NCBI RefSeq assembly: GCF_018829635.1
Contig: NZ_JAHKKG010000001.1
Location: forward strand, 248,001 to 312,000
Length of the DNA stretch: 64,000 bases
Reading direction: 5' to 3'
Source of the DNA: Paractinoplanes bogorensis
Lineage (GTDB): Bacteria; Actinomycetota; Actinomycetes; Mycobacteriales; Micromonosporaceae
Below are positions 1-6,485 of this stretch, one piece after another (position 1 is the first letter of the stretch; each line of letters begins with the position of its first letter). The translations under genes were made by a program, and so were the position numbers. The notes below the pieces were generated by a model. It searched no databases. It was given only the letters and a program-made list of their open reading frames with translations, and was not told where the DNA came from.

Positions 1-401
1 TCACCCGGCGCGATCCCCAGCAGCACCAGCGTCGTGCAGGCCAGCAGCGTCGAACGCCCTATTCCGCCGAAACACTGGGTCACCACGAACCGGCCCGCCC
101 GCACCTGACCGGCCAGCTGGCCGGCGAGCGTCACCACCTGCACGGCCTCGTCCCGGGGGATACCGCCGTCGGGCACCGGGAACGAGACGAACTGCAGCCC
201 GTACGCCGCGGCCGCCGTGGCCGTGTCGCCGAAGCCGAGCCGGTGCTGTTCGGCTGTGGTCAGAGCCGAGACGAGGATGTCGACCCCGGCACGGGCGAAG
301 GCGCCGAGCTGCTCGGCCGGCCAGGCGTCGGCGCGCGGGTGCGCGATCGTCGCCAACTGCCCGGGCCCCGGCCCGGCGATCACATGGAGTGCTGCTCTCA
401 T
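1..401 (-). CDS. Dual-specificity/tyrosine phosphatase-like protein, 3' end cut by window edge
   Basis: The reading frame is open from an ATG at 401 down to base 1, giving about 133 residues, so the C-terminus lies outside the window. Near the end it carries a CX5R phosphatase P-loop, TQCFGGIGRSTLLAC, with Cys and Arg in the right spacing and the usual following Ser/Thr. About 35 residues earlier FPVPDGGIP supplies a candidate general-acid Asp, as in kinase-associated phosphatase-like (CDKN3-type) enzymes. The residue before the catalytic Cys is Gln rather than the usual His. A cytoplasmic phosphatase of unknown substrate is inferred. It is divergent from ddl, sharing an approximately 107-bp intergenic region. 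Confidence 0.7.
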   Translation of the reverse strand, partial: MRAALHVIAGPGPGQLATIAHPRADAWPAEQLGAFARAGVDILVSALTTAEQHRLGFGDTATAAAAYGLQFVSFPVPDGGIPRDEAVQVVTLAGQLAGQVRAGRFVVTQCFGGIGRSTLLACTTLVLLGIAPG

Positions 402-508
402 GAACTGCCCGTTCCCCTGTCCCGGCCTGGTAACCGGGTGATCCCGCGAGTGGCTAACGCAGAGTAGGGTCACCCCCGGCACGCCCGCTACTGAGAGGCC
501 CAAAGAAA

Positions 509-1603
509 GTGACGACCCCTCGGAAAACCCGCGTCGCGATCGTCTTCGGCGGTCGCAGCTCCGAGCACGCGATCTCGTGCGTGAGCGCCGGCAGCATTCT
601 GGCCGCGCTCGACCCGGACGAGTACGAGGTGCTTCCGGTGGGCATCACGCGCGAGGGCCGCTGGGTGCTCGCGGGCGTCGACCCGGCCACCCTCGCCATC
701 GCCGGCCGCACGCTGCCCGAGATCACGGCGGCCAGCGGCAACGCGATCGTGCTGGCGGCCGACCCGACCTCGACCGACCTGATCGTCCGCGACCCGGCCG
801 AGGGCATCTCGTCGCTGACCGGGGTCGACGTCGTGTTCCCGGTGCTCCACGGGGCGTACGGCGAGGACGGCACCATCCAGGGTCTGCTTGAGATGGCCGG
901 ACTGCCCTATGTGGGGGCCAACGTCTTCGCCTCGGCCGCGGGCATGGACAAGGAGTTCACCAAGAAGCTGGCCGCGGTCGAGGGCATCCCGGTGGGTCCG
1001 TACGCGGTGCTCCGGGCCGGTGTCTCGCTCAGCGAGGCCGACAAGGAGCGCCTGGGCCTGCCGGTCTTCGTGAAGCCGTCGCGGGCCGGCTCGTCGCACG
1101 GCATCACCCGGGTCACCGACTGGGCCGAACTCGACGACGCCGTCGCCACCGCCCGCCGGATCGACCCCAAGGTGCTCGTCGAGGCGGCCGTCGTGGGCCG
1201 GGAGATCGAGTGCGGCGTGCTCGAGGGCGAGGCCGGCGGAGCGCCCGAGGCGTCGCTGCTGGCCGAGATCCACGTCGCCGACGGCGACTGGTACGACTTC
1301 GAGACCAAATATCTCGACGGCGGCCGCTCCGACATCCCGGCCGACCTGCCCGACGAGGTCACCCGTCAGGTCCAGGAGTACGCACGGCGCACCTTCACCG
1401 CGCTCGACTGCGCCGGCCTGGCCCGGGTCGACTTCTTCGTCACGGCCGACCACCAGATCTATCTCAACGAGATCAACACGATGCCGGGCATGACGCCGAC
1501 CTCGATGTTCCCGCAGATGTGGGCGGCCACCGGCCTGGAATACCCCAAGGTGGTCGACCGTCTCATCCGGACGGCGCTGCGCCGGGGGACCGGCCTGCAC
1601 TAG
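509..1603 (+). CDS. ddl: D-alanine--D-alanine ligase
   Basis: Cytoplasmic ATP-grasp ligase that makes the D-Ala-D-Ala dipeptide for peptidoglycan precursors. The 364-residue length is normal. GGRSSEH at residues 14-20 is the N-terminal substrate loop, HGAYGEDGTIQG is the family signature, and EINTMPGMTPTSMFP near residues 320-335 holds the Mg/ATP-binding Glu/Asn and the C-terminal ligand loop. The GTG start at 509 follows a GAGAGG-type ribosome site. The TAG stop is formed with the first base of the palindromic element at 1603. Before that insertion the stop would have been TAA, so the protein is intact. Confidence 0.95.
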   Translation: MTTPRKTRVAIVFGGRSSEHAISCVSAGSILAALDPDEYEVLPVGITREGRWVLAGVDPATLAIAGRTLPEITAASGNAIVLAADPTSTDLIVRDPAEGISSLTGVDVVFPVLHGAYGEDGTIQGLLEMAGLPYVGANVFASAAGMDKEFTKKLAAVEGIPVGPYAVLRAGVSLSEADKERLGLPVFVKPSRAGSSHGITRVTDWAELDDAVATARRIDPKVLVEAAVVGREIECGVLEGEAGGAPEASLLAEIHVADGDWYDFETKYLDGGRSDIPADLPDEVTRQVQEYARRTFTALDCAGLARVDFFVTADHQIYLNEINTMPGMTPTSMFPQMWAATGLEYPKVVDRLIRTALRRGTGLH

Positions 1604-1765
1604 GGCGCGTCTGGCGGATCACGCGAGTCTGTGGTGCGGTCCAGGTGGTGGCTGACGTCGGCCGCAGGGCGGTCGCATCCCGGTGTTGGATTCGGCCGTT
1701 CTGTGGCTGCCGTCAGGCGCCGCCTGGGCCTCGGCGCAGGCCCGCGTGATCCGCCAGACGCGCCC
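1603..1765. mobile_element. MITE-like palindromic element with TA target duplication
   Basis: Perfect 25-bp inverted repeats (1601-1625 and 1743-1767, outer bases TAGGGCGCGTCTGGCGG) bound a 163-bp element. Imperfect complementarity continues inward, so that almost the whole element could fold into one long hairpin with a short centre near 1684. The outermost TA on both sides fits a 2-bp TA target duplication, as made by several IS5/IS630-type transposases. There is no room for a transposase, so it would be non-autonomous. Each TA is part of a stop codon: TAG of ddl on the left and, on the other strand, TAG of the DUF3515 gene on the right. A role as bidirectional terminator is also possible. 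Confidence 0.65.
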
Positions 1766-2409
1766 TAACCTTTGCAGCCGCTGGGGACACCCTTGGTGGT
1801 CGACTTCACCGTCTTGACCACCGGCTCGGAGAACTCGTTGGCCCACTGGCCGGTCTGGTTGTAGCTACCGGGCACGCTCACCTGCACGGCGACCTCACGG
1901 TCCATCGTGGTGAACACGTCGGTGGCCGGGCCGTCGGCGGCCCACCAGCAGACCCCGTCCATCGCCAGCATCGTGGCGTCCAGCGGCACGCAGCCGTCGT
2001 GGCCGCCACCGATCCGCTCGCACATCGTGGGCTGCTGGACGCCGCACGACAGGGTGATCGGCGGCTCGCCCCAGGCCGCGTTCTGCTCCGGACCGGCGGT
2101 GACCGTGCGGCCGGGCAGACCGCGGAGCACGGTCGGCAGTTGCGAGGTGACGGCGAGGCACACCTGGGTGGTGCGGGCGTCGAGTTTCGGAGCCGCGATC
2201 TGCACCGCGGTGGACGGCACGGCGACCGGCGCGGAGGCGGAGGGCGCGGCCGAGGTCTCGCCGTCGGTGTGCGGCTGAATCTGCCAGAAGGCGACGAGAC
2301 CCACGACCACGGCGACCGGGACGGCGATCAGAGTGGCCCAGAGAGCCGCTTTGCGCGTCGCCGGGTCCGGTTTCTTGGCATTCGCCGGGGGAGTCTCCAC
2401 GTCGACCAT
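1765..2409 (-). CDS. DUF3515 membrane-anchored protein
   Basis: A 214-residue protein with a short charged N-terminus, one membrane segment at about residues 24-43 (LWATLIAVPVAVVVGLVAF) and an extracytoplasmic domain of about 165 residues containing several cysteines. Size, topology and position beside ddl and thiL fit the actinobacterial DUF3515 family, whose function is unknown. The ATG start at 2409 lies two bases after the stop of the upstream Lrp-type gene, so the two are probably co-transcribed. The stop codon coincides with the inner edge of the MITE-like element, which left the coding sequence intact. Confidence 0.75.
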   Translation of the reverse strand: MVDVETPPANAKKPDPATRKAALWATLIAVPVAVVVGLVAFWQIQPHTDGETSAAPSASAPVAVPSTAVQIAAPKLDARTTQVCLAVTSQLPTVLRGLPGRTVTAGPEQNAAWGEPPITLSCGVQQPTMCERIGGGHDGCVPLDATMLAMDGVCWWAADGPATDVFTTMDREVAVQVSVPGSYNQTGQWANEFSEPVVKTVKSTTKGVPSGCKG

Positions 2410-2411
2410 GG

Positions 2412-2645
2412 TCAGAGGTTTACCACGGAGCAGGTAAGTGTCCGCATGATGCCCGGAACATACTGGACTTTGCTCACAATCAGCCCGCCGAGGTCGTCGA
2501 CCGTGTGCGACTCGGCCAGCACGACCACGTCATAGGGCCCGGTGACCGCGTCGACGCGCACCACACCAGGGATTTTGCCGATCGCCGCGGCCACGTCATG
2601 GGCCCTTCCGACCTCGGTTTGGATCAGGATGTATGCCTGTACCAC
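2412..2645 (-). CDS. Stand-alone Lrp/AsnC ligand-binding (RAM) domain protein
   Basis: A 77-residue protein made only of the AsnC C-terminal effector domain: a beta-alpha-beta-beta-alpha-beta pattern with GPYDVVVLAES and the VPGIMRTLT strand. The helix-turn-helix half is absent, so it is not itself a DNA-binding regulator. Such stand-alone domains oligomerise and bind amino acids in other organisms; the ligand here is unknown. The GTG start at 2645 is chosen because it is the first codon that gives the complete first strand. It lies directly upstream of the DUF3515 gene and divergent from thiL. Confidence 0.8.
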   Translation of the reverse strand: MVQAYILIQTEVGRAHDVAAAIGKIPGVVRVDAVTGPYDVVVLAESHTVDDLGGLIVSKVQYVPGIMRTLTCSVVNL

Positions 2646-2743
2646 GCTCCGACTCCATTCCGCCTCCGCCGTAACCCGAACGTGAAACTACCGTACGGAT
2701 CCGCTCGACAGCGGGACGCCACCAGGACGAAAGGCCGCACACC

Positions 2744-3682
2744 GTGAGCATTGCCGAGGCCGGAGAGTTCGGGCTCATCGCCCGGGTCGTCGCCAAGCTC
2801 GAGAACTATCCGACCACGCTGCTCGGACCGGGCGACGACAGCGCCATCGTCGCCGCCCCCGACAAGCGGGTCGTCGCCTCGACCGACGTGCTGGTCGAGG
2901 GCCGGCACTTCCGCCGGGACTGGTCGTCCGGGGCCGACGTGGGCCACCGGGCGGCCGCGGCCAACCTGGCCGACATAGCCGCCATGGGCGCGACCCCGAC
3001 GGCGCTGCTGGTCGGCTTGTGCGCGCCGGCCGACCTCGAACTGGCCTGGGCCGAGGAACTCGCGGGCGGACTGGCCGACGAGGCCGCTCTGGTCGGCGCC
3101 TCGGTCGTCGGCGGTGACACGTCGGCCAGCCCCACCCTCACCGTCGCGGTGACCGCCCTGGGCGATCTGGGCGGCCGTAAACCGGTGCTGCGCAGCGGGG
3201 CCGAACCGGGCGACGTGGTCGCGCTGGCCGGGCGCATCGGGCACGCCGCGGCCGGATACACCGTGCTCTCCCGAGGTTTCCGTACGCCCAAGGCGCTGGT
3301 CGAGGCGTACCGGCGGCCTTCGGTTCCGTACGCGGCGGGTCCGGCCGCCGCCGACGCGGGCGCCACGGCGATGATCGACGTGTCCGACGGGCTGCTGCAG
3401 GATCTCGGTCACATCGCCGCCGCCAGTGTGGTCGGCGTGGACATCCGCACCGACGCGTTCGAGGTGTCCGACCAGATGCGGGACGCCGCGGCGGCGCTGG
3501 GCGTGGACCCGTACCAGTGGATCCTCGGCGGTGGCGACGATCACGCCCTGGCGGCCACCTTCCCGCCCGGGACGACACTGCCCGACGGCTGGCGCGAGAT
3601 CGGCAAGGTGCACGAGGGCACCGGCCTGACGGTCGACGGCCGCGCGTGGAGCGGCCCGGCCGGATGGGACCACTTCAAATAG
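2744..3682 (+). CDS. thiL: Thiamine-monophosphate kinase
   Basis: Phosphorylates thiamine monophosphate to the coenzyme thiamine diphosphate using ATP. The 312 residues show the ThiL/PurM-like signatures in order: GPGDDSAIV (Mg/ATP), STDVLVEGRHF, NLADIAAMGATP, VGGDTSASP, DVSDGLLQDLGHIA and a C-terminal GGGDDHALA loop. The GTG start at 2744 follows a purine-rich AGGACGAAAGG stretch. It lies 18 bp before the acetyltransferase gene and could be co-transcribed with it. ddl-thiL proximity is normal in actinobacteria. Confidence 0.93.
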   Translation: MSIAEAGEFGLIARVVAKLENYPTTLLGPGDDSAIVAAPDKRVVASTDVLVEGRHFRRDWSSGADVGHRAAAANLADIAAMGATPTALLVGLCAPADLELAWAEELAGGLADEAALVGASVVGGDTSASPTLTVAVTALGDLGGRKPVLRSGAEPGDVVALAGRIGHAAAGYTVLSRGFRTPKALVEAYRRPSVPYAAGPAAADAGATAMIDVSDGLLQDLGHIAAASVVGVDIRTDAFEVSDQMRDAAAALGVDPYQWILGGGDDHALAATFPPGTTLPDGWREIGKVHEGTGLTVDGRAWSGPAGWDHFK

Positions 3683-3700
3683 CTAATTAGGCTCGGTCCC

Positions 3701-4165
3701 GTGCACTATCCCGAGATCAAGATCAGGCCGGCCGATTTCGCCGAGCCGGCCGTCCGCGCGCTGCTCGTCGACGTGCTCGGCGAACTGTCCGAGCGCTACG
3801 GCGGCACCGGCGACGACACGCCCATCGCCGAGGACGACTTCGACGCGCCCCGCGGCGCCTTCTTCGTGGCCGACGACGGCGAACGCCTCGTCGGCTGCGC
3901 GGGCTGGCGCCGCCACGGCGACGACGCCGAACTGAAACGCATGTTCACGGCCCGGGAGATGCGCGGGCGCGGCCTGGCCCGGCGCATGCTGGCCGCGATC
4001 GAGCAGTCGGCCCGCGAGGCCGGGTGCCGCCGGGTGATCCTCGAGACCGGCGACAAGCAGCCGGAGGCCGTGGCGCTCTACATCTCGGCCGGATACGAGC
4101 GGATCGATGACTTCGGCTACTACGCCGGGCACGACAGCGTGTTGTCGTACGCGAAGAATCTGTAG
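3701..4165 (+). CDS. GNAT-family N-acetyltransferase
   Basis: A 154-residue single-domain acetyltransferase. The acetyl-CoA pyrophosphate loop is visible as MRGRGLARRMLAAIEQSA (RGxGxA motif A), preceded by the KRMFTARE strand and followed by RRVILETGDKQPEAVALY, the usual motif B. A GTG start at 3701 is used because the protein then begins with the first beta strand (YPEIKIRPADF). Substrate cannot be deduced. It is followed by the hairpin terminator at 4173. Confidence 0.82.
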   Translation: MHYPEIKIRPADFAEPAVRALLVDVLGELSERYGGTGDDTPIAEDDFDAPRGAFFVADDGERLVGCAGWRRHGDDAELKRMFTAREMRGRGLARRMLAAIEQSAREAGCRRVILETGDKQPEAVALYISAGYERIDDFGYYAGHDSVLSYAKNL

Positions 4166-4172
4166 GTCAACG

Positions 4173-4213
4173 ACAATCAGCCCTCCGGCCGCGATGGCCG
4201 AAGGGCTGATTGT
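4173..4213. terminator. Bidirectional hairpin terminator
   Basis: An 18-bp stem with one mismatch (left arm 4173-4190 beginning ACAATCAGCCCT, right arm 4196-4213) and a 5-nt loop lies between the convergent acetyltransferase and rpmB genes. It has no long T tract, typical for high-GC organisms, and can serve both strands. Confidence 0.8.
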
Positions 4214-4225
4214 GAAAGCCGAGAA

Positions 4226-4417
4226 CTAGGCGCGGACGACCTTGCCGGCCTTGATGCACGAGGTGCAGACCTTGAGCTTCTTGGTCGTACCGCCACCGGC
4301 CGGGGTGCGCACCGACTGGATGTTCGGGTTCCAGCGGCGGTTGGTCCGCCGGTGCGAGTGGGACACGTTGTGGCCGAAGCCCGGTCCCTTGCCACAGACG
4401 TCGCACACGCTAGCCAC
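4226..4417 (-). CDS. rpmB: 50S ribosomal protein L28
   Basis: A 63-residue ribosomal protein with the L28 pattern: [29 protein letters not shown] and [12 protein letters not shown]. Two CxxC pairs make it the zinc-binding (C+) form. The GTG start at 4417 is set by a good AGGAG ribosome site and gives the standard N-terminus (M)ASVCDVC; an upstream extension in the same frame has no family support. It is divergent from the fakA-like/recG operon and terminates at the shared hairpin. Confidence 0.95.
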   Translation of the reverse strand: MASVCDVCGKGPGFGHNVSHSHRRTNRRWNPNIQSVRTPAGGGTTKKLKVCTSCIKAGKVVRA

Positions 4418-4543
4418 GGGTAACTCCTGAGTCAGAACGAAACTTGAAGGCGCCCGGCGAATACGACCGCGCAGGCAACCCGGCGAGCTTACCCGACGCT
4501 TGCCCCGAACAGCCAATCGCCCCCGGGGATCACCCCCGTAGAC

Positions 4544-4590
4544 CGCCCGGCCACCACCCCAACCCGCCCGGCCACCACCCCCAACCCGCC
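4544..4590. repeat. Short C-rich direct repeat upstream of rpmB
   Basis: About two and a half copies of a roughly 21-bp unit (core CGCCCGGCCACCACCCC then AAC) lie in the rpmB upstream region. The complementary strand has runs of GGG and GGGG that could in principle form a quadruplex. The sequence shows no coding potential. Confidence 0.6.
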
Positions 4591-4641
4591 CGCCTAGGGG
4601 GACCCCCACCCTAAAGAGGTGAGCCGGTTCTGGGTTCTGCG

Positions 4642-4669
4642 TTGTCCACAGGCGGGGTGTTTATCCACA
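4642..4669 (+). promoter_or_regulatory. Two tandem DnaA boxes in the rpmB/fakA-recG intergenic region
   Basis: TTGTCCACA at 4642-4650 is the preferred actinobacterial DnaA box, and TTATCCACA at 4661-4669 is the classic consensus. They are in the same orientation, 10 bp apart. They lie 63 bp upstream of the fakA-like start, where a promoter for the fakA-recG operon is expected. DnaA binding is inferred from sequence only. Confidence 0.65.
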
Positions 4670-4731
4670 GGCGCGGGCGGTCTCGGAAGCTCAGGCGAGA
4701 AGTTGTCAGAGGACGTTAGTACGATTTTCGC

Positions 4732-6369
4732 GTGCTCGAGACGCTGGACGCCGCTGCCGTCCGCCGCTGGTGCGGTGGGGGGCTGACGGCTCTTCGCGCC
4801 CATCAGCGTGAGATCGACGAGCTGAACGTCTATCCGGTGCCCGACGGCGACACCGGCACCAACCTTGTGCTCACCCTCACATCGGCCCACGAGGCGCTCG
4901 AGTCGGCCGAGCAGACCGTCGAGCCCGGCAGTGCTTTGCGCCGGATGGCCCGGGGCGCCCTGCTCGGCGCGCGGGGCAACTCGGGCGTGATCGTGTCGCA
5001 GATCCTGCGGGGGATGGCCGACAGCCTGACCACGTCGGTCGCCGTGCGCGGGGGCGAGCTGGCTCGGGCGCTGCGCTCGGCGACCGAGGCGGCCTATGCC
5101 GCGGTGGCCAAGCCGGTCGAGGGCACGGTTCTCTCCGTGGTGGCGGCCGCGGCCGATGCGGCGGGGCGCCTCAAGTCCGACGATCTGGTGGCCGTGGCGC
5201 GGGCGGCCGCTCTGGCTGCGGCCGAGGCGCTCGCGCGCACGCCGCAGCAGTTGCCCGCCCTGGCCCGGGCCGGCGTGGTCGACGCCGGAGGGCGCGGACT
5301 GGTCGTGCTGCTCGAGGCCTTGGTCGAGGCGCTGACCCCGGTCGGCGCGGACAAGACGGCGCTGACCCCGGCCGCCGGGGCCGACATGAAAGGGGCCGAC
5401 ACGACAGGGGCCGACACGACAGGGGCCGACCCGAAAGATGCCGACCCGAAAGAGTACGGCTTCGAGGTGCAATATCTGCTCGACGCCCAGGCCGGGGCCG
5501 TGGATCGGCTCCGGCGCGAGCTGGCCGCCCTGGGCGACTCGCTGGTCGTGGTCGGCACCGGCGACCCCGGCGTCGCCACCTGGAACGTGCACGTCCACGT
5601 CCCGGCCAGCGGCATCGGCCCGGCCGTCGAGGCGGGCGTGGTGGCCGGTCGCCCCCACCGCATCTCGGTCACGCCCCTCGAGCACAGCAGCCACGTCCCC
5701 GAGCGGCGCGATCCCATCGGCCGGGGCGCCGTCGTGGTGGCCGCGGGCGACGGGCTGACCGCGCTCTTCGAGGCCGAGGGCGCCACCGTGGTGGGCCGCA
5801 ACCCGTCGACCGGCGAGATGCTCGCGGCCGTCGAGCGGTCCGGCGCCCGCTGCGTCGTGCTGCTGCCCAACGACGCCAACACCCACGCCGTGGCCGTCTC
5901 GGCGGCTCGTGAGGCCGAGTCGTCCGGCCGGCGCCGGGTCAGCGTCGTGCCCACCCGTTCGCCCGTGCAGGCGCTGGCCGCCCTGGCCGTACGGGATCCG
6001 GGCCGTCTCTTCGCCGACGACGTGATCGCCATGGCCGAGGCGGCCGGTGCCTGCCGCTACGGCGAGGTGTGCACCGCCCAGCGCGATTCGCTCACCGTTG
6101 CCGGCCCGTGCCGCGAGGGCGACCTGCTCGGGCTGGTCGACGGCGAGGTGCACGTGATCGGCGCCGACCTGGCCGATGTCAGCACCCGCCTGCTCGACCG
6201 GCTGCTCGGCGGTGGCGGCGAACTGGTCACCCTGGTGCTCGGCGCCGACGCCGCGCCCGGGCTCGAGGCGACGCTGCGCGCCCACGCCGCCCGCACCTGG
6301 CCGTTCGTTGAGGTGCAGTGCTACACCGGCGGACAACCCCGCTACCACCTGCTGGTTGGAGTGGAATGA
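4732..6369 (+). CDS. DAK2-domain protein, FakA-like fatty acid kinase subunit
   Basis: A 545-residue protein. The N-terminal DhaL/DAK2 nucleotide-binding domain has ELNVYPVPDGDTGTNL (residues about 30-45, Asp residues for the Mg ions) and ARGNSGVIVSQIL. A C-terminal half follows, resembling the FakB-binding region of FakA/YloV. FakA phosphorylates FakB-bound fatty acids; whether this actinobacterial member does so is inferred. The two halves are joined by an Asp-rich linker carrying a 15-bp tandem repeat (5377-5451). GTG start at 4732. The stop overlaps the recG ATG (ATGA), and fakA-type genes next to recG are also known in Firmicutes. Confidence 0.82.
   Translation: MLETLDAAAVRRWCGGGLTALRAHQREIDELNVYPVPDGDTGTNLVLTLTSAHEALESAEQTVEPGSALRRMARGALLGARGNSGVIVSQILRGMADSLTTSVAVRGGELARALRSATEAAYAAVAKPVEGTVLSVVAAAADAAGRLKSDDLVAVARAAALAAAEALARTPQQLPALARAGVVDAGGRGLVVLLEALVEALTPVGADKTALTPAAGADMKGADTTGADTTGADPKDADPKEYGFEVQYLLDAQAGAVDRLRRELAALGDSLVVVGTGDPGVATWNVHVHVPASGIGPAVEAGVVAGRPHRISVTPLEHSSHVPERRDPIGRGAVVVAAGDGLTALFEAEGATVVGRNPSTGEMLAAVERSGARCVVLLPNDANTHAVAVSAAREAESSGRRRVSVVPTRSPVQALAALAVRDPGRLFADDVIAMAEAAGACRYGEVCTAQRDSLTVAGPCREGDLLGLVDGEVHVIGADLADVSTRLLDRLLGGGGELVTLVLGADAAPGLEATLRAHAARTWPFVEVQCYTGGQPRYHLLVGVE
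5377..5451 (+). repeat. 15-bp tandem repeat inside the fakA-like gene
   Basis: Five in-frame 15-bp units encode (G/D)AD followed by MK, TT, TT, PK and PK. Units two and three are identical. The repeat falls in the interdomain linker, so length changes would keep the frame and probably be tolerated. Confidence 0.8.
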
Positions 6370-6485
6370 CCGAGCCCGACACCGAGAGAATGACCGAGCC
6401 CGACACCGGGAAAATGACCGAGCCCGGCACCGGGAAAATGACCGAGCCCGGCACCGGGAAAATGACCGAGCCCGGCACCGGAAAG
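6366..6485 (+). repeat. 24-bp tandem repeat at the recG 5' end
   Basis: Five 24-bp units, each beginning ATGACCGAGCCC. Units three and four are identical and the others differ at only a few positions. Each encodes MTEP(D/G)T(E/G)(R/K). The array starts exactly at the fakA/recG ATGA overlap and duplicates the start codon with its local context. Confidence 0.9.

Noticed and set aside
4544..4590. G-quadruplex controlling rpmB
   Set aside because: G runs exist on the minus strand, but such tracts are frequent at this GC content and nothing else supports a function.
4594..6348. Long minus-strand frame opposite the fakA-like gene
   Set aside because: Gly/Arg/Ala-rich shadow with no start signals or recognisable domain.
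6366..6485. Possible CRISPR array in the recG repeats
   Set aside because: Units are contiguous with no spacers and are in-frame coding sequence.
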